From Anoplolepis gracilipes (taxonomy: Eukaryota > Arthropoda > Insecta > Hymenoptera > Formicidae), in NCBI RefSeq assembly GCF_047496725.1, contig NC_132974.1, forward strand, positions 7,306,001 through 7,370,000: a DNA stretch of 64,000 nucleotides, read 5' to 3'. Of this stretch, positions 24,634 to 39,000 are shown piece by piece. The notes under the pieces were generated by a model. The model did no database searches, was not told where the DNA came from, and saw only the letters and a list, made by a program, of their open reading frames with translations. Positions within the stretch are counted from its first letter, which is position 1; every line of letters begins with the position of its first letter. A program made the translations under genes and the position numbers.

Positions 24634-27600
24634 TTGACTGTTACAGTGTTGATTTTTGATAGTGAAAAAATAATCGTGTTCAACAAAAAAATTTGTTTTT
24701 CTTTATCAATTGTGCCTATTATAACAATGATATTTTTGCAAATTTTTCGAGTCGTCTCTATATAGTGTAATTCTGTGCAATTGCGAATGTAATATATTCC
24801 TTTCGCGTATAGAAATTCCTTTCGCGTATAGAAATTTGTGGAGTCTTTTGCTCATCAAGGATGAATATCTATCATTGTATGAATTATAATGAATTATAAT
24901 GTTGTACGAGCGGTAGCTTAATAATCAGGAGATAACGAATATTTATACAAAGAGAATATACCTTACAAAGGTAGCGACAATCGCGATTTATTATCTTTTG
25001 CCTTATCAGAACTTCAAGAGAATCTCGGGCAATGCGAAGCGATGTAACGAGAAGTTCGTGAAAATTTCTATTATCTTTATCGTTAAATTTTCTTATCTTA
25101 TTTATTTTATTTTTATATAGTAGGATGTAATTCGTTAATGTATTGTAATTCGTTAATTAAAAAAGAATTGTACGAGCGAGTACGCACGAACAAGATAACG
25201 CGCTGCAAATAATCTCAAAACAGTTACGCAAAGCTTAAGTATTATCACCTTTACTTATTGTAAGGGAGAAGTTACGCGATTGAAAATAATCCTAATCAGT
25301 GATTCAAGTTTCTGTTCCGCGAAACGTAATTATTTTGATGAGGGGATCTTTTGCGCGACATCAGCGATGGTTTGGTTTACATATCCTTCTATTCTGTCGT
25401 TATTCTTATTATCACTTATCGTATTAGTTTTTTAATTAGAATTGTTTAATTTTAATAAAAATGCTCTTTATCATATTTTAAAGAAAATACTCCTTTATTG
25501 CATATTAAAAAAATCTTTTATATTAAATTTTTATAATTGTTAGTGGATTATTTGACATGTTTTTATATATTTTATTTTGAATGTACATATAAAATGTAAT
25601 GACAGAATAAATATCATTGTTTTATCGCAAAATACATAAGCTATGATTATGATTTATTGAACTCGTTGCATCGCATGCAATTACTCGCGTTAACCAATAG
25701 CTATTAGCTTTTTGTTACTCTGTTCTGCATTTTTCTTATCTCTCGCACTTATAAGTCAATCCAGAATTATGCACACTTTTCTATTTATGAGCTGCGTTAA
25801 GTCGGAAATAGCCGTGACTATAAAAATGTATCAGCTGTTAACCGTATTTTCCAGAGGTGAAGATATCGTTGGAGATCATTATGATGTAAAGTGAAAATGA
25901 AATTCATACGTAACGATAAACGTATGAAATCTGTTTTTAATGTAAGATTTTACAGGCACGTCTTCCATATTCCGTTCACCCTTCTTCCATTTATTTTTAT
26001 TTCCATCGATATTATCATTAGATCGATCTCTTCAGTGAAACCGTTCTATACAATCGGGCGACGATCCTAATCAGGTATACGCATGTGAAAGCGTTATACA
26101 CAAAACCACTGATACAAAAGAGACAGTCCTCTGTCACAATCTCTTATCTTGCTAACAGAAGATCGTCACGAGTTCTGATTCCCTCTCCTTACCATACCCA
26201 CCTCCACCTTTGTTGTATCATGAAAGTGGGATTTATTCGTTGTGTTGGATCTAGTCAAATCAGTCGAGTATATTGTACCTGCGTGACTTAAACAGGACTA
26301 AAGTTTCATTGTGTGCAGCTAGGTTGTACGTATCAATAATTTATACGAGACGTATCGATTTTCGACGAGGTTTGTCTTTTTTTTATTGTATTTACACAAA
26401 AAGAAGATATCTTCCGATAAAGATATCTTCTTCCTCCGACAATCAGATCTCGGTTAATGATCACGCGAACAACGTGTGAAAATGTGAGGGTTCATCGATC
26501 ACGAGGATAATAAAGACGTCTGATTGATTATACATGCAACAGCAGAATTGTACACAAAGGGGATATCCTTCTATTTTTATGCAAAATAAGAAAATCAAGT
26601 TAAGAAAAGCCAACAGATGATATTTAGGAACAAAATATTATATACTTTTTAATACAGAGTATTTTTCTTTTTTTCTCTTTTTTTTTCTCTTAATATGAAA
26701 CTTAAGAGTGTAATAACTGAATATTTCGGTTCTTTCTTTAGTTAAAGTTTTTTTCAACAACAATAACAAGTTATGCAAGTAAAATCGGTCAAAGATAAAA
26801 ATCAAGAGACATTACATCCAATCATATTGTCATGAATTTAGAATCTTGAAGTACTATTTATTTAGAATAATTGTTTCACGCTTCCTGGAAATATCCAAGA
26901 ATATCCCTCATAATCCAAATTAAATGTGTGATTTAAAAAATAATGCCGTTGAAATAAGCTCGTAATAGAAGATTAAGATAAATAATCTGTAATAAAACGA
27001 GCAGACATAACGTCTCATTAAAAACCTATATAAATTTAATAAATTATAAAAAAAATTTACATCGGATAATTACCGCATAAATACATATAGAGAAACCAAA
27101 TAAGTAAAAGAATATTATAATTAAATGTTCTGTTAATGACATGACTCAGCGGAAAGTATCTATTTCCGTGCACCGAATAAATGACAATAGATCCGGAAGA
27201 GACACAGTGATCATGTAACAAAATCATAAAGCGTAAATTTTCTCAAAAGACTTTCAATTATATAGTTAAATATGTACTTGCTTCGGCAGTACATATACTA
27301 GTTAAATATATATGATACAAATTAATGATATCGCTCTACAAATTAAAACTATTTTTTGATGTTTAATATATAACATTTCAGATAGAAGTTTTTTGTTGAG
27401 AAAGGGCTTTCCATCCCTCAAAACATTCACATTATTTTAATCATGATTCATATAGATCTTTAATCAATAATATCGTAAATGTTGTAAAATATTCTTTTTA
27501 ATATAAATTTTTATTCGTATATCATAGAGTTATTATTTTTCTTTTTTTTCTACTTTTGTTTTTTGAATCATCTGTTCATATATTGTTATTATATTCATTA

Positions 27601-28069
27601 TTCTTCATAGAGTTCAATTGTGGATTAAAAAGAATAATTTGCAAATCTGCAACAATCGTTGTCCGTAATTGACACACTCATTTGCATTGTCTTGTTTGCT
27701 CGCTGTGTTTGATGTAATTATTAGCAGCGTTGAAAAATCTTAATTAGTCTGCGAAAGGCGACTAATGAACCGACGTGCGCATTTGTGTTTGAAGATATGG
27801 TTGAGCATAAAGACAACGTTTCTCATTTGGTATACTCGGCGGCTCTCATCGATTTACACAGTTTTTAGTCGTGCAAAATTTTCTTTGCTTATTTTTTGTG
27901 GGTATTATAAAATTATAAAAATTCGTATTATCACATTGTTAAGTAGCCTTTAAATATTTAATATTTCGTTTGGCAAAGATAATTACAATGGTCCTCAGAG
28001 ATTGTGAAATTTTGACAGAAATACATATTCTTTTTTTCTTCAATTTAAAAAACCCATCTATTTCAATTG

Positions 28070-28104
<35 letters not shown>

Positions 28105-28440
28105 AATGCGTGTGTGAAAGCTATTACGCAATATACAATTACTAAAATCAGTTTTTCGACACGTCATAACTTTTTAGATAAATATTCAGATATATTTTAT
28201 TTTGGCTTCGTACGAATAGTAAATATTAAACTATATCTTACTTGAAATAAAAGAGAAAATGTACTAGATTTTCTCCGTTTCTCATCAAGAACTAAAGAGA
28301 AGAACAATTTAAAAAAAATTGCGGTTAATTTCTCGACTGCGTTCAACTGTAATCTGTGCAGAAACAAGTGAATTTATGCAAATAAGAATGTAAGTAAAAG
28401 TATGAAAAACTTTCGATGTAACGATGTCTTCCGCGTATTA
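24634..28440. other. AT-rich non-coding stretch
   Basis: No gene recognised. Contains an 18-bp tandem duplication at about 24799-24835, a tandem palindrome at 26401-26432, and a (TA)n(GT)n run at about 28070-28104. Confidence 0.5.
26401..26432. repeat. 13-bp perfect inverted repeat made of two palindromes
   Basis: AAGAAGATATCTT, a 6-base spacer CCGATA, then AAGATATCTTCTT. The arms are exact reverse complements and each contains the palindrome AAGATATCTT. It could be a dimeric factor site or a small hairpin. Confidence 0.8.
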
Positions 28441-28950
28441 TCTTTTGTATGAATTCGAGTTTCAGTAGAAAGAAACGATTATCTCTCTGGCACGTGATAC
28501 CGATATTGGCCGTGCGGCATACGTTGACAGCAGTACCTGACACGCTGAATTGATTCTGAACGAGCATCTGACGCTCGGATATGTGTATGTATATGTACAA
28601 TGAGCAAGCTCATTGTGAGCGTCCTCCTCTCTTGTCACCGTCCTTGTTTGTAACTGGTTGGCCCGGACTTGTGTTGTTTCATACTCGTTGAATTGTAACC
28701 AACGACGAAGTTGTAGATCCACATGATATGAGATGTGCGCCAGTCGCTCGGTACGATTATGTCCGTTCATGTCTGCTCTCGTAGTATTGTTATATAATAT
28801 TTTTCCCATTTTTTTCCAAAGAACTGTTTAACAGTCGCCGGTAGTGCTCGTCTGAATGCGATCTGGTAAATGTGTGTGCTATCAGTAGTGCGAGTCAATA
28901 TTTTTGCGCTATTTTCATTGATCCATGAGCGTCTGCTCGTGTTAGTGTGT
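28441..28950 (+). promoter_or_regulatory. CpG-richer promoter-like block with donor
   Basis: GC-richer sequence from about 28480 to 28760, then a stretch ending in TTAGTGTGT and a donor GTAAGT at 28951. It contains an E-box CACGTGA at 28491 and an 18-base palindrome CAATGAGCAAGCTCATTG at about 28600. Its position 5 kb upstream of the V-ATPase start makes it a candidate first (non-coding) exon and promoter of that gene; inference only. Confidence 0.35.
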
Positions 28951-31900
28951 GTAAGTTTTAGGCGTCTAGTGTATGATAATTCGATAAATTTATTTGTCAT
29001 TTTAATAAGATAATCAAATCCCATTTTGGGAATAATACACAGGTTTAATAGTCAAAATTCTGGCAAATAAGAGCAGTCGCATTGTAAGATTTTTCTGTTT
29101 TTTTGAACGACATGAGTGTTGTGATGTGTGATTATCACGTGGATTGCTTTCGCATAAATTGTATGTTATGTATGGAGAGTATTTCGATGATTATATATAT
29201 TTTGACTTTTATTAATTTTAGGCTTACGTTGCTTTTAAGCTGATCGATGAATCAATTTTTTAACTCAATTTAATTTAAACGATAACCTTGAATTTTTAAA
29301 GATCTTAATTTAGATTAAATTATGATAAGGTGATAAATTGATACGTGCGACTCAATCTTTATGACATAGCGTGCCACACAGCATGTTATTTGCTACACTT
29401 GATATATGTAAATATGTATATTATGAATCATTTCGAAATCTCGAAGGATACATCAAATTGACATTTAGAAAGCTATTATAATAAATGTTGCCTTTAGTTA
29501 TGAGATAATTTCGGTTATAATTAAGTTTTAATGTACATAAATTTTAGTAATCAACGGATGAAAATATTTAACCATCAAAAAAATATATGTACAGCATATT
29601 CGGTACTGTATTTTTATTTGTGCTGTTTACGAGGAAACAAAATTTTTTATATCAAAGGAAGAGTCTGCTTTGCTATAAGCTAGAAAAAACACTTGGATAA
29701 TCAAAGGATATATAAGTCAAAATACAACTACAGCTGTTTTATTTACTACTTATGACACATTCATATGCTGTCATATCGAAAAGATATCATTTGTTACATT
29801 ATTCTCGCTCGTTACTTGTTGTTTTGACCTTGTTTTGTGATTGTTATCATATCGTTTAATCGACGTTGCTTTTTTAAAATAACATTTGTCCCGTTCGACA
29901 TCTTGCGAACTGTAATCTCACACAGTTAATACCCAGCTATAAGGGCGCACACATGAAGAACTTGCTGCGAGTTTATTAAGGTTACAACCTAATCAGCAAC
30001 TTAAGTGGCTGCTCCCTCTTTTTTCTCTCTTTTTCTATCTCTTTCATTATCAAGTTCTTTTCTTCTATGATACATTGTTTTTCTAGACAATTTTTCTCAG
30101 ATAATAGACTTTTGTCTTTGTTTATTTTTCTTTCTTTTTTACAGTGAGATTAATTATAAAAGAATAATGCGATAATGTTAATCCCAACACGATTTATTTA
30201 ATCATTGTCGTGTAAAGGTAAAACTCTAGTAAATTGCCCCTGTAATTTCTCTTGACAGGAAACCAACGCCCGTCCGTCTGTCAATTTGTCACAGTTTTAC
30301 CTATTTATATCACATTTTTGCACGCAACTGTTACATTCCACGATTATACTTTCAGGCTCATTCGATGTTGAAGAATCATCGATATTGATTAATATCTCTC
30401 AAATATATCTCTATCTTTTTTTATTTAAAATTGAAGATTATGCTTTATTTTGTTATCTTTAGACATTAATCATCAAATTTTTATTACTTAGCTTTGAATT
30501 TATATTAATCTTAATGATTACGATGTTTTTCATAGCATTTGTTTTTGTTATATTAAAATTAAATCAAGCAATATTGAAAAAAAGAAAATATTTTTAGCAT
30601 TTGTAGAAATGTTGCAATGAAGTTTTTGTATTTTGCTAATATAATCAATAGGTATAACGAGATTAATAATTCTATGCTAAAATAAGTTATATGAAAATTT
30701 ATAAAACTGGAAAAGAATTTTAAGCTTTCAAGTTTTTTCCTTTTTTATTTTAGACTTTAATACCGATTAATTTAATATAATTAAAACTAATTTAAAACAT
30801 TAATGCAATGAGATGCGAGAATTTCTTAATATTGCACTTTTGTACGCCTGCAACAACGTGATAAATCACTTACTCAATTATAGTCGTTTGTTGCAATAAA
30901 GTAACAAAAAAAAAAAAAGAATTTGTGATAGGCAATAAAAACAATACAGTTTCTGGAATTTTGCTGGATAGTTACTCGTGTAGAATGCCCTTATTATATC
31001 TTTTTTTAAAATAAAATGTTATACATTATAAATTTTATTTAAAAATCGAGTTTTAAATATTAATATTCTCAGATTAAGGTTTACGCGCGAAAAAAAAAAT
31101 TTATCATCTTAGAGCATCTCTTTCGAAACTTTACTGATGTAAGAGAATTGATTTGTCACGATACAGTAGAATATTCTCTATACGTTAACGAAAACGTCTT
31201 AAGCAGACGGACCTTGAGATGTTAATTAGTCGCGTTGATAACACGTTAGCATTTCGATATTCTTTTTAGAATAGCCACGGGTAATAGTATACTGATAAGC
31301 AAAACGGTTTGACATTCAGGGGAAAGCTAATGGGTTTTTACTTAATCGAGCTAGGGACTTGATTATAATATATTAATTATATTAAAGAAACAAAAAATAC
31401 ATATATATGCTAATGCAATTAAAATATCCGATTAAAATATTCCAGAAGAAGCATTATAAGTTTTGATAGTGTCAAGATAATTTGATGGATCTTACGATAA
31501 CAAGAATTTCTAATTAAGAATTTCTCGTCAAGAAATTCCTAGTCGATTAGAAAACTATATAGCATCGGTTATCTTTCTTTATCTAGTCTTCTATTGAATC
31601 ACTACTGTGATGGGAAAAGATATTCCGTCGTGTCTCCGGAAAATATTTTAGATTGAGTAAAACACCATTTTTTTTTCAACAAAATAAAACTGAAAATCTA
31701 TATAGTCTCGAGTCATCATCGTGTTCGCAATCTGAGCCAATCCTTTTTTTATCCTTTTGAATTCGATAATATATATTATATGTGATTTATTGTTAACTAC
31801 TGAGAATTTTGAGCTACGCGTAGGAAAGCTAGTGCGTAATATTGCTTTTATTTTTTTTTGTTCACCAGCAAACGTGATAACAGTGAGAATTTAGTCTAAC

Positions 31901-32604
31901 GAGGGTGCACGAGAAACGCAAGTATACACTACTTTTTTTATTCATCTACATATTTATGAACCGTCTCGCTTATCTCGTACTCGTGTGTTTACCCTTGCGT
32001 GTGTTTACCCTCCACCTACGTGGAAATGGCGCCGTAAAACATTTCGTTTGACTTTTTGGTGATTATGTGTCGTCAGATATAATGTCAACGCGTCGCCGTT
32101 TCATCATCTAATTATAGTAATTTCGTTACATTTTGCACAGAAAATTTATGTTTGCTGATTGAGATAAGATCACATGTACATATATGCTGGGTCTCTATGA
32201 TAGCGACTCCGCAAACGCACGTGTCGCATCTATGTATGAGAAAATCTTCGATTTTTCAAAGTCAAGCACGAGTGTTCTTTTTACAAATAAAATATTAGCA
32301 GTTTTCTTGCTAACAAGAAAAATCTTTTACTGCAATTTTCTCAATATTTCTGAATATTTCTACGGTGTTGACATTTATACATGTACCTTATTCTTAAAAT
32401 TGTTGTCAGCTGATAGAAAGAAGTTTGCAAATGGTTTATTCGAAAATTTATTTTACGTCTAATGTTTCATCTTGTAATTTTTATAAATGTGAGCAGCCTT
32501 TTTTTCTATAAATTGTAGAGCTCATATATTCCGACAATGCGAAATAAAAAATTATTCTGATTTTTTGTCTGTTCAGTAGACTCAGTTTTTATGCTTACTT
32601 TTCA
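28951..32604. other. AT-rich non-coding stretch
   Basis: No gene recognised. It may be a 5' UTR intron of the V-ATPase gene. Slightly GC-richer at 31890-32260. A TCACGTGG site lies at 29135. Confidence 0.45.
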
Positions 32605-33275
32605 TTAAAGGGGATAAACACTCTGACGGTGAGAAAAATCAATTTTTTTACATTAAAAAAAGTAATATGTGGAGAATAATCTCCTAAAATATTATTCTGA
32701 AATTCGTAAAAATGACAAAACTACGTTTTTGTTGCGCGCCGTACGAGGAGGTCCAGACAGGTATGACATTTTCATAACTGACCCTGCACTTTTCTCAGCC
32801 AATTTACATCCAAATTAAAATTGTGACAAAATATTTTTAAATACAATATCTTCAGTTAAGTGAATTTTTTTACGATTGAAATTTTCCTAAAAAATTTCAA
32901 AAAGCGATATTTTTTTGGATGATTTTCTTTTTATATGTGTACCATTTTGCGAATAATTAAAATATTAAAATTTTTATACGCTTAACTGAAACATACATAT
33001 ACTACATTTATATACTTCAAAAAAATCTTAGGTTTTTTTTATTTCAGATGCTTTTAAAGACTCCAGTTACAGGGCAGATGCTCATGCAGAGTACTATAGA
33101 CATTTTATATCAAAATAAAAATGTATTTAACCAAATAAAAAAATATTTGCAACGGTTCAAAAAATAATTAATTCAATGAAAAAACATTTATTTGTTTACT
33201 TGTTTTATGGACGTTACAAAAAATTCGCAAAAAAAAAGTTATTTTTCTGGCCGTCACAGTGTTTATCCTCCTTAA
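32605..33275. mobile_element. TTAA-flanked MITE (piggyBac-like), ~663 bp
   Basis: Flanked by TTAA at 32605-32608 and 33272-33275. Ends form inverted repeats of about 30 bp: AGGGGATAAACACTCTGACG on the left and GGAGGATAAACACTGTGACG read inward from the right, both followed by an AGAAAAAT block. No transposase frame. TTAA duplication is the hallmark of piggyBac-type insertion; the terminal bases were not matched to a named family. Confidence 0.75.
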
Positions 33276-33882
33276 GAGATAACAGATATATTAACAGATA
33301 GCTAAAAATATGTGAAACTAACGTTTTATAATTGGTATAATGACCTTGCTTTGCATATTTTACATCTTACATGACAAATTTATTAATTGATAATAATAAG
33401 TGTACCACGTACTAATAAGACATAATTTCAAGTACAATTATCTTATCTAGTATCAATGTTTGCGCGATATCAATTGTCATATATGTTTTGCAGATTAAGA
33501 GTCATGAATATCTTTATAGAATTTTATTATTACATTTTTATTACTTTCAAAAATAGCTTTCTAGTGCAAAAAAGTTTTAATTTTACTCGATAAATTTATA
33601 TTAAAGTAATAATATTTACATTAAATAGTATTATTTAAAAATTTTATATTTTAAGGTAATTCGGCTGAATGATTCATTGTACAGCTACTGTATACAATTT
33701 CAAAAAAGTTTATAAAAATTGCAACTTTATTTTTGAAATTGATTTATAAAATATGAATTGTGCTATATTTTAATTATTTTCTCTCATGCTTCTGGGAAGA
33801 AGTGAGAGAAAGAGAGAAAGGCTGCAAGTTCAAAAGAAATATTATTTCTCGTCGCAGGGTAAGGATTAAATCAGTTTAAAAG
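33276..33882. other. V-ATPase upstream/leader region
   Basis: AT-rich until about 33780. An acceptor-like TCGTCGCAG at 33849-33857 would open a final leader exon running into the ATG at 33883. Confidence 0.5.
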
Positions 33883-35957
33883 ATGGGGGCAATGTTCAGA
33901 AGCGAGGAGATGGCCCTTTGCCAGCTGTTTATTCAGCCGGAGGCAGCTTACCTTTCTGTTTCTGAACTAGGAGAAACCGGTACGGTGCAATTTCGTGATG
34001 TAAGTTGAATGTAATCTTTTATTGATTGCTTTATGACATAATTAATCTGATCATAACGTAATAAATGATGAAAAATTCAATATTAATTTTAATATTATTT
34101 ATATATTATTTAATATTATTTGATGTTAATATTAACATTTAGTATTAACAATTAATAATTAAATAATAAGTAAAAAATAAATTGGGTACTTGTTTAAACG
34201 TGTATGATGTTAAAGTTATTAATCATATCATTAAACATTTTTTTTTAATTACGATAAAATACCGTTAAATGTTGACGTATTATTTATAGCTAAATGGTGA
34301 CGTGAATTATTTTCAACGGAAATTCGTCAATGAGGTCCGACGATGCGACGAACTGGAACGCAAACTTCGATACATCGAGGCGGAAGTCAGGAAAGACGGT
34401 GTGCCGATCCCAGATAATCTTACGGAACTACCACGGGCACCCAATCCACGTGAGATTATAAATCTCGAGGTAGAATTTCTTCTCCGTAAAATGTGACATT
34501 TTGAAAGTAACAGCAAATTGATTTTTCGTCATATATACATTTTATCAATCTACATCTTCAATACACGAATGATGATATGTTAATATGAATATTTTATCTT
34601 GACATATCGCAAAAAATAAATTATATATCCGATTACAAACGGATAATAATTTTTTAATATATCTATACACATTTGCTATTATAAAAAATACACATCTTTT
34701 ATTAATATTATTTTTAATTATTATATTATATGACAATAGCGTATTATTATTTATATATTTCTGATTGATTCAATATTTAATGGTATATTAAATACATTTT
34801 CTTTTGTAATAGGCCCATCTCGAGAAAACGGAGAACGATATACAAGAGCTGAGCCAGAACGGAGTGAACTTGAAGAGTAACTATCTCGAGTTGACGGAAT
34901 TTCAGCACGTGCTTGAAAAGACGCAAGTGTTTTTCACGGAGGTACCTAAAGTAGTTCAGCAGCTTTTGTTCGTAGCGCCGTCCTCCTTCGTGTAATCGAT
35001 GTTACCGTTTTGTCGAAGAATCAAGATTCGTTTCTTCTTCTTCTGTATCAACAGGAAGAGGCCAATGACTCGATCACCAAGGCGCTCATTAACGAGGAAG
35101 CACCCAATCCAGCAACTTCGATTCGTGGACATCTGGAGTAAGTTTATAACCGATGTATCATCAAATATAAAAGCCTTGCGTATTAGATGCAATATTAATA
35201 TATCAAATGTATGCGTAAAGCATATGTGTGACATTATGTTTTAATAAGATTAAAAGGACGGCTTTGTAAATACTCTTTTTTATTGCTTTAATACACGCAT
35301 CTATTCTAATAGGATTTGCCTCGGAATAATAAATTGTTCTACTAATATATCATTTATTTAAAATGAAAAAGTAGTTTGGTTTAATTAATGATTGCATAAT
35401 TTCCTTTCTAATTAATTTCGATAACAATATATACTTGTTGGGTACTTTTATCCGAAAATTTTGAACCAGATCAATATGAAGTGACAGTTATGTACGATGC
35501 CATACATAATATACTGTTAGTAAATGATATATATCATTAAAATGACATCTGTTTCCTTGTAGATTCGTCGGCGGAGTAATAAATCGTGAACGAGTTCCTG
35601 CCTTCGAGAGAATGCTTTGGCGTATATCCCGTGGAAACGTATTTCTTCGGCAAACCGAAATTGATAAACCATTGGAAGATCCATCTACGGTGAGTTCTGA
35701 TTCTTTTATTTTTATATATGCAGAATAATTTATTATATTGCACGTAAATACAAAAAATTGATATTAAAAAATTCTATCATAATTTAAAAAAATATATATT
35801 TATTTATAAACAATTATTTGAGTAATAATTATAATAATTATAATAATAATGTTATTATTTGAAAAAATAAAATTAATTGAGTAATTTTTTTCTATATTTA
35901 TTTATGTGTTTTATATATTTTTTTCTATGTTACTTAATGTGTTTGTGATTATCTATA

Positions 35958-36011
<54 letters not shown>

Positions 36012-39000
36012 AACTAGTGTGTATCTCTCTCAGAGCTTTGAAAGAAATAATGTCAGGCTAAAACTAATAGATTTCGCAAAATATTAATTTAAATTTGTTT
36101 TCAATATCAAATATACATTTCAAAATGAGAATATTGGTTTGTCGATGCGCTTGATTCCCTTTCTGAAATATTTTCAGGGCAACAAAATTTATAAAACAGC
36201 TTTCGTAGCGTTTTTTCAAGGAGAACAGTTGAAAACTCGTATTAAGAAGGTTTGCACTGGTTTTCGCGCTTCGCTCTACGATTGTCCGACGAGCCAAGCT
36301 AAACGTCAGGAAAAGTTAAAAGCTGTGCAAATACAGTTGGCGGATCTTAACTTGGTGAGATTGTCACGTGTTGTGAAGGAAAAAGAAATACATTGTTAGG
36401 CATCACATTTAATTTTATTGAATTCTATTAGATATCTAGATTTTTGTTAAATCCTCTAGTAATATTTTATATTTAATTTAAAGAAATGTTATAATATTTG
36501 TATATATATATATATATATTTAAATTAAATAATGAACATATGTATATCTCATTTGTATTTGGACATAATTTGTTAAGGTACTAAACCAAACGCAAGATCA
36601 TCGTCAACGTGTTCTGCATAATGTAGCGAAGGAATTGCCAAACTGGAGTATTATGGTCCGAAAGATGAAAGCTATTTATCATACGATGAATCTGTTTAAC
36701 ATGGATGTGTCCAAAAAATGTCTTATTGGAGAATGTTGGGTGCCTATTGCCGATCTTGGAACTGTGCAAAATTGCCTTACAGAAGGATCGGTCAGTATAT
36801 ATAATATACATAAATCTACATACATGATATCCAATTAGGTTTATAGAGTGCATGATTATATTTTTATCGTTAATTTATTATTTATTTATTTATGTATTAT
36901 ATTATTTGTTATTTATTTTTATATATTTAAAAAATAAGCAAATTTTAAATGTTTTGAGCAGCGGGATACAAATCTTTAAATTTTATTTGGACAAGTAATT
37001 TATAATTTATTGCAATATATATGAAATATTTTTATCTTACGAGACCATCGCAATAATAGATAAATGATACATAAAGTAAAAGAATGTGAGATGTATTTTT
37101 TAGCAACAATGCGGGAGTTCTATACCGTCGTTTCTCAACGTGATCCACACAGATGAAAATCCCCCAACGTACAACAGAACAAATAGATTTACGAGAGGTT
37201 TTCAAAATCTAATTGATGCATATGGTGTGGCTTCGTATCGCGAGGTTAATCCGGCGCTTTATACTATTATTACGTTTCCTTTCCTGTTCGGCGTTATGTT
37301 TGGCGATGCTGGGCACGGTAAATAAATCTCCCCCCCCCCCCCCAAAAAAAACAATTAAGAAAATAATAAATAAAATAAATACATGAAATATAGTATACTC
37401 ACGTATCGCGTTATCTCGTTATCTATTAATCTGATTTATCGCTGATTTAGGGCTGATATTGACTCTTTTTGGCGCTGCCATGGTACTACGGGAGAAAAAA
37501 ATCGTCGCCCAAAAATCGGACAATGAAATTTGGAATTTATTTTTCGGTGGTCGTTACATCATCCTCCTCATGGGTCTGTTCTCCATCTACAGCGGTTTTA
37601 TCTACAATGATATATTCGCAAAGTCAGTTAATATATTCGGATCTAGTTGGAGGGCTACGTATACATACAACGATATATTATATAACAAGACACTGGAATT
37701 GTTGCCGGAGGCGAAGGCGAAGCATTATCTGCAGGAACCATATCCTCTGGGCATAGACCCAGTTTGGTCGCTCGCTCACAACAAAATTGTATTTCAGAAT
37801 TCGTTCAAGATGAAGCTGTCGATCATTTTCGGCGTCGTACACATGATTTTCGGTGTGTGCATGAACGTTGTCAATATTATGTAAGTATTGCAGTCTTGGA
37901 TAAAAAATTACACGTTACAAACGTATATAATAAATTGTTATTGAAAAAATAAATACATTATTTATACGTAATTAATATATTAATATAGAAATAACAGTAT
38001 ACATTAAAAGTGTATTCTGCGACGTTTCTTGAACTCCTTTGGATCATGAAATTGTGAGAACTCTATCTTTTTCCTACGTGTGTGAAGATATTAGCATGAT
38101 TAGTGATAGCATCTTGATATAACAGGAAATAGAAAACATTTCGGAAGTCGGATGTTCATGTAAAATATACATAGTTTTCGGAGAAAGTGCTTGAATAGAA
38201 CTTTTCACGATCTCTGTATATTTTACCACGTCGCATTGTAATTTTTTAGGTATTTCAAGAAGTATTCCAGCTTGTTTCTTGAATTTATACCACAATTGCT
38301 CTTCCTTGTCTTCCTGTTTTTTTACATGACTGCCTTGATGTTTATTAAGTGGGTTTTATACGATGCTTCGTCTGATGGTAAATATCAAATAATTTATCTT
38401 GTTGTTAGAGTAATCGCATCATCTCTAACGTAATATGATGTATCATAATGCAGATGAAGGACGAAGACCGGGTTGTGCACCATCGGTTTTGATTACATTT
38501 ATTAACATGATGCTCTTCAAAAATGCCAATGTGCCTGCGGGTTGTTCCCAATACATGTTTGAAGGGCAAGATATTTTGCAAAAAGTTCTCCTGTTTTCTG
38601 CTTTAGCATGCGTCCCCGTGATGCTGTTTGGAAAACCGTTATTTATAACATGCTCGAAAAGAATGAAAATTTCAAGAAAAACTTACGTAAGTAACACATT
38701 ATTTTGTCTGTTTAATTATTAATTACATTACAATATTATTACATCAATAATAATTTCTGTTAATTGAAAGTATCTTATTTTTTATTTTTATTTGAGATGT
38801 TAAGGAAATGATTTATTTTATAATTATAGTGCATTTTCATCGATAACGCGGTCTTTCTAATTTATTCCCATGTATAATTTTAATTATAAAATTAATAATT
38901 TTTACAAACTTGTAAAAATTATCAAAAATATTGTTACTATAAAAATACTGTGTATAATATTGAATGAAATTGAGATAATTATTTAGATGAATGTTCTGTT

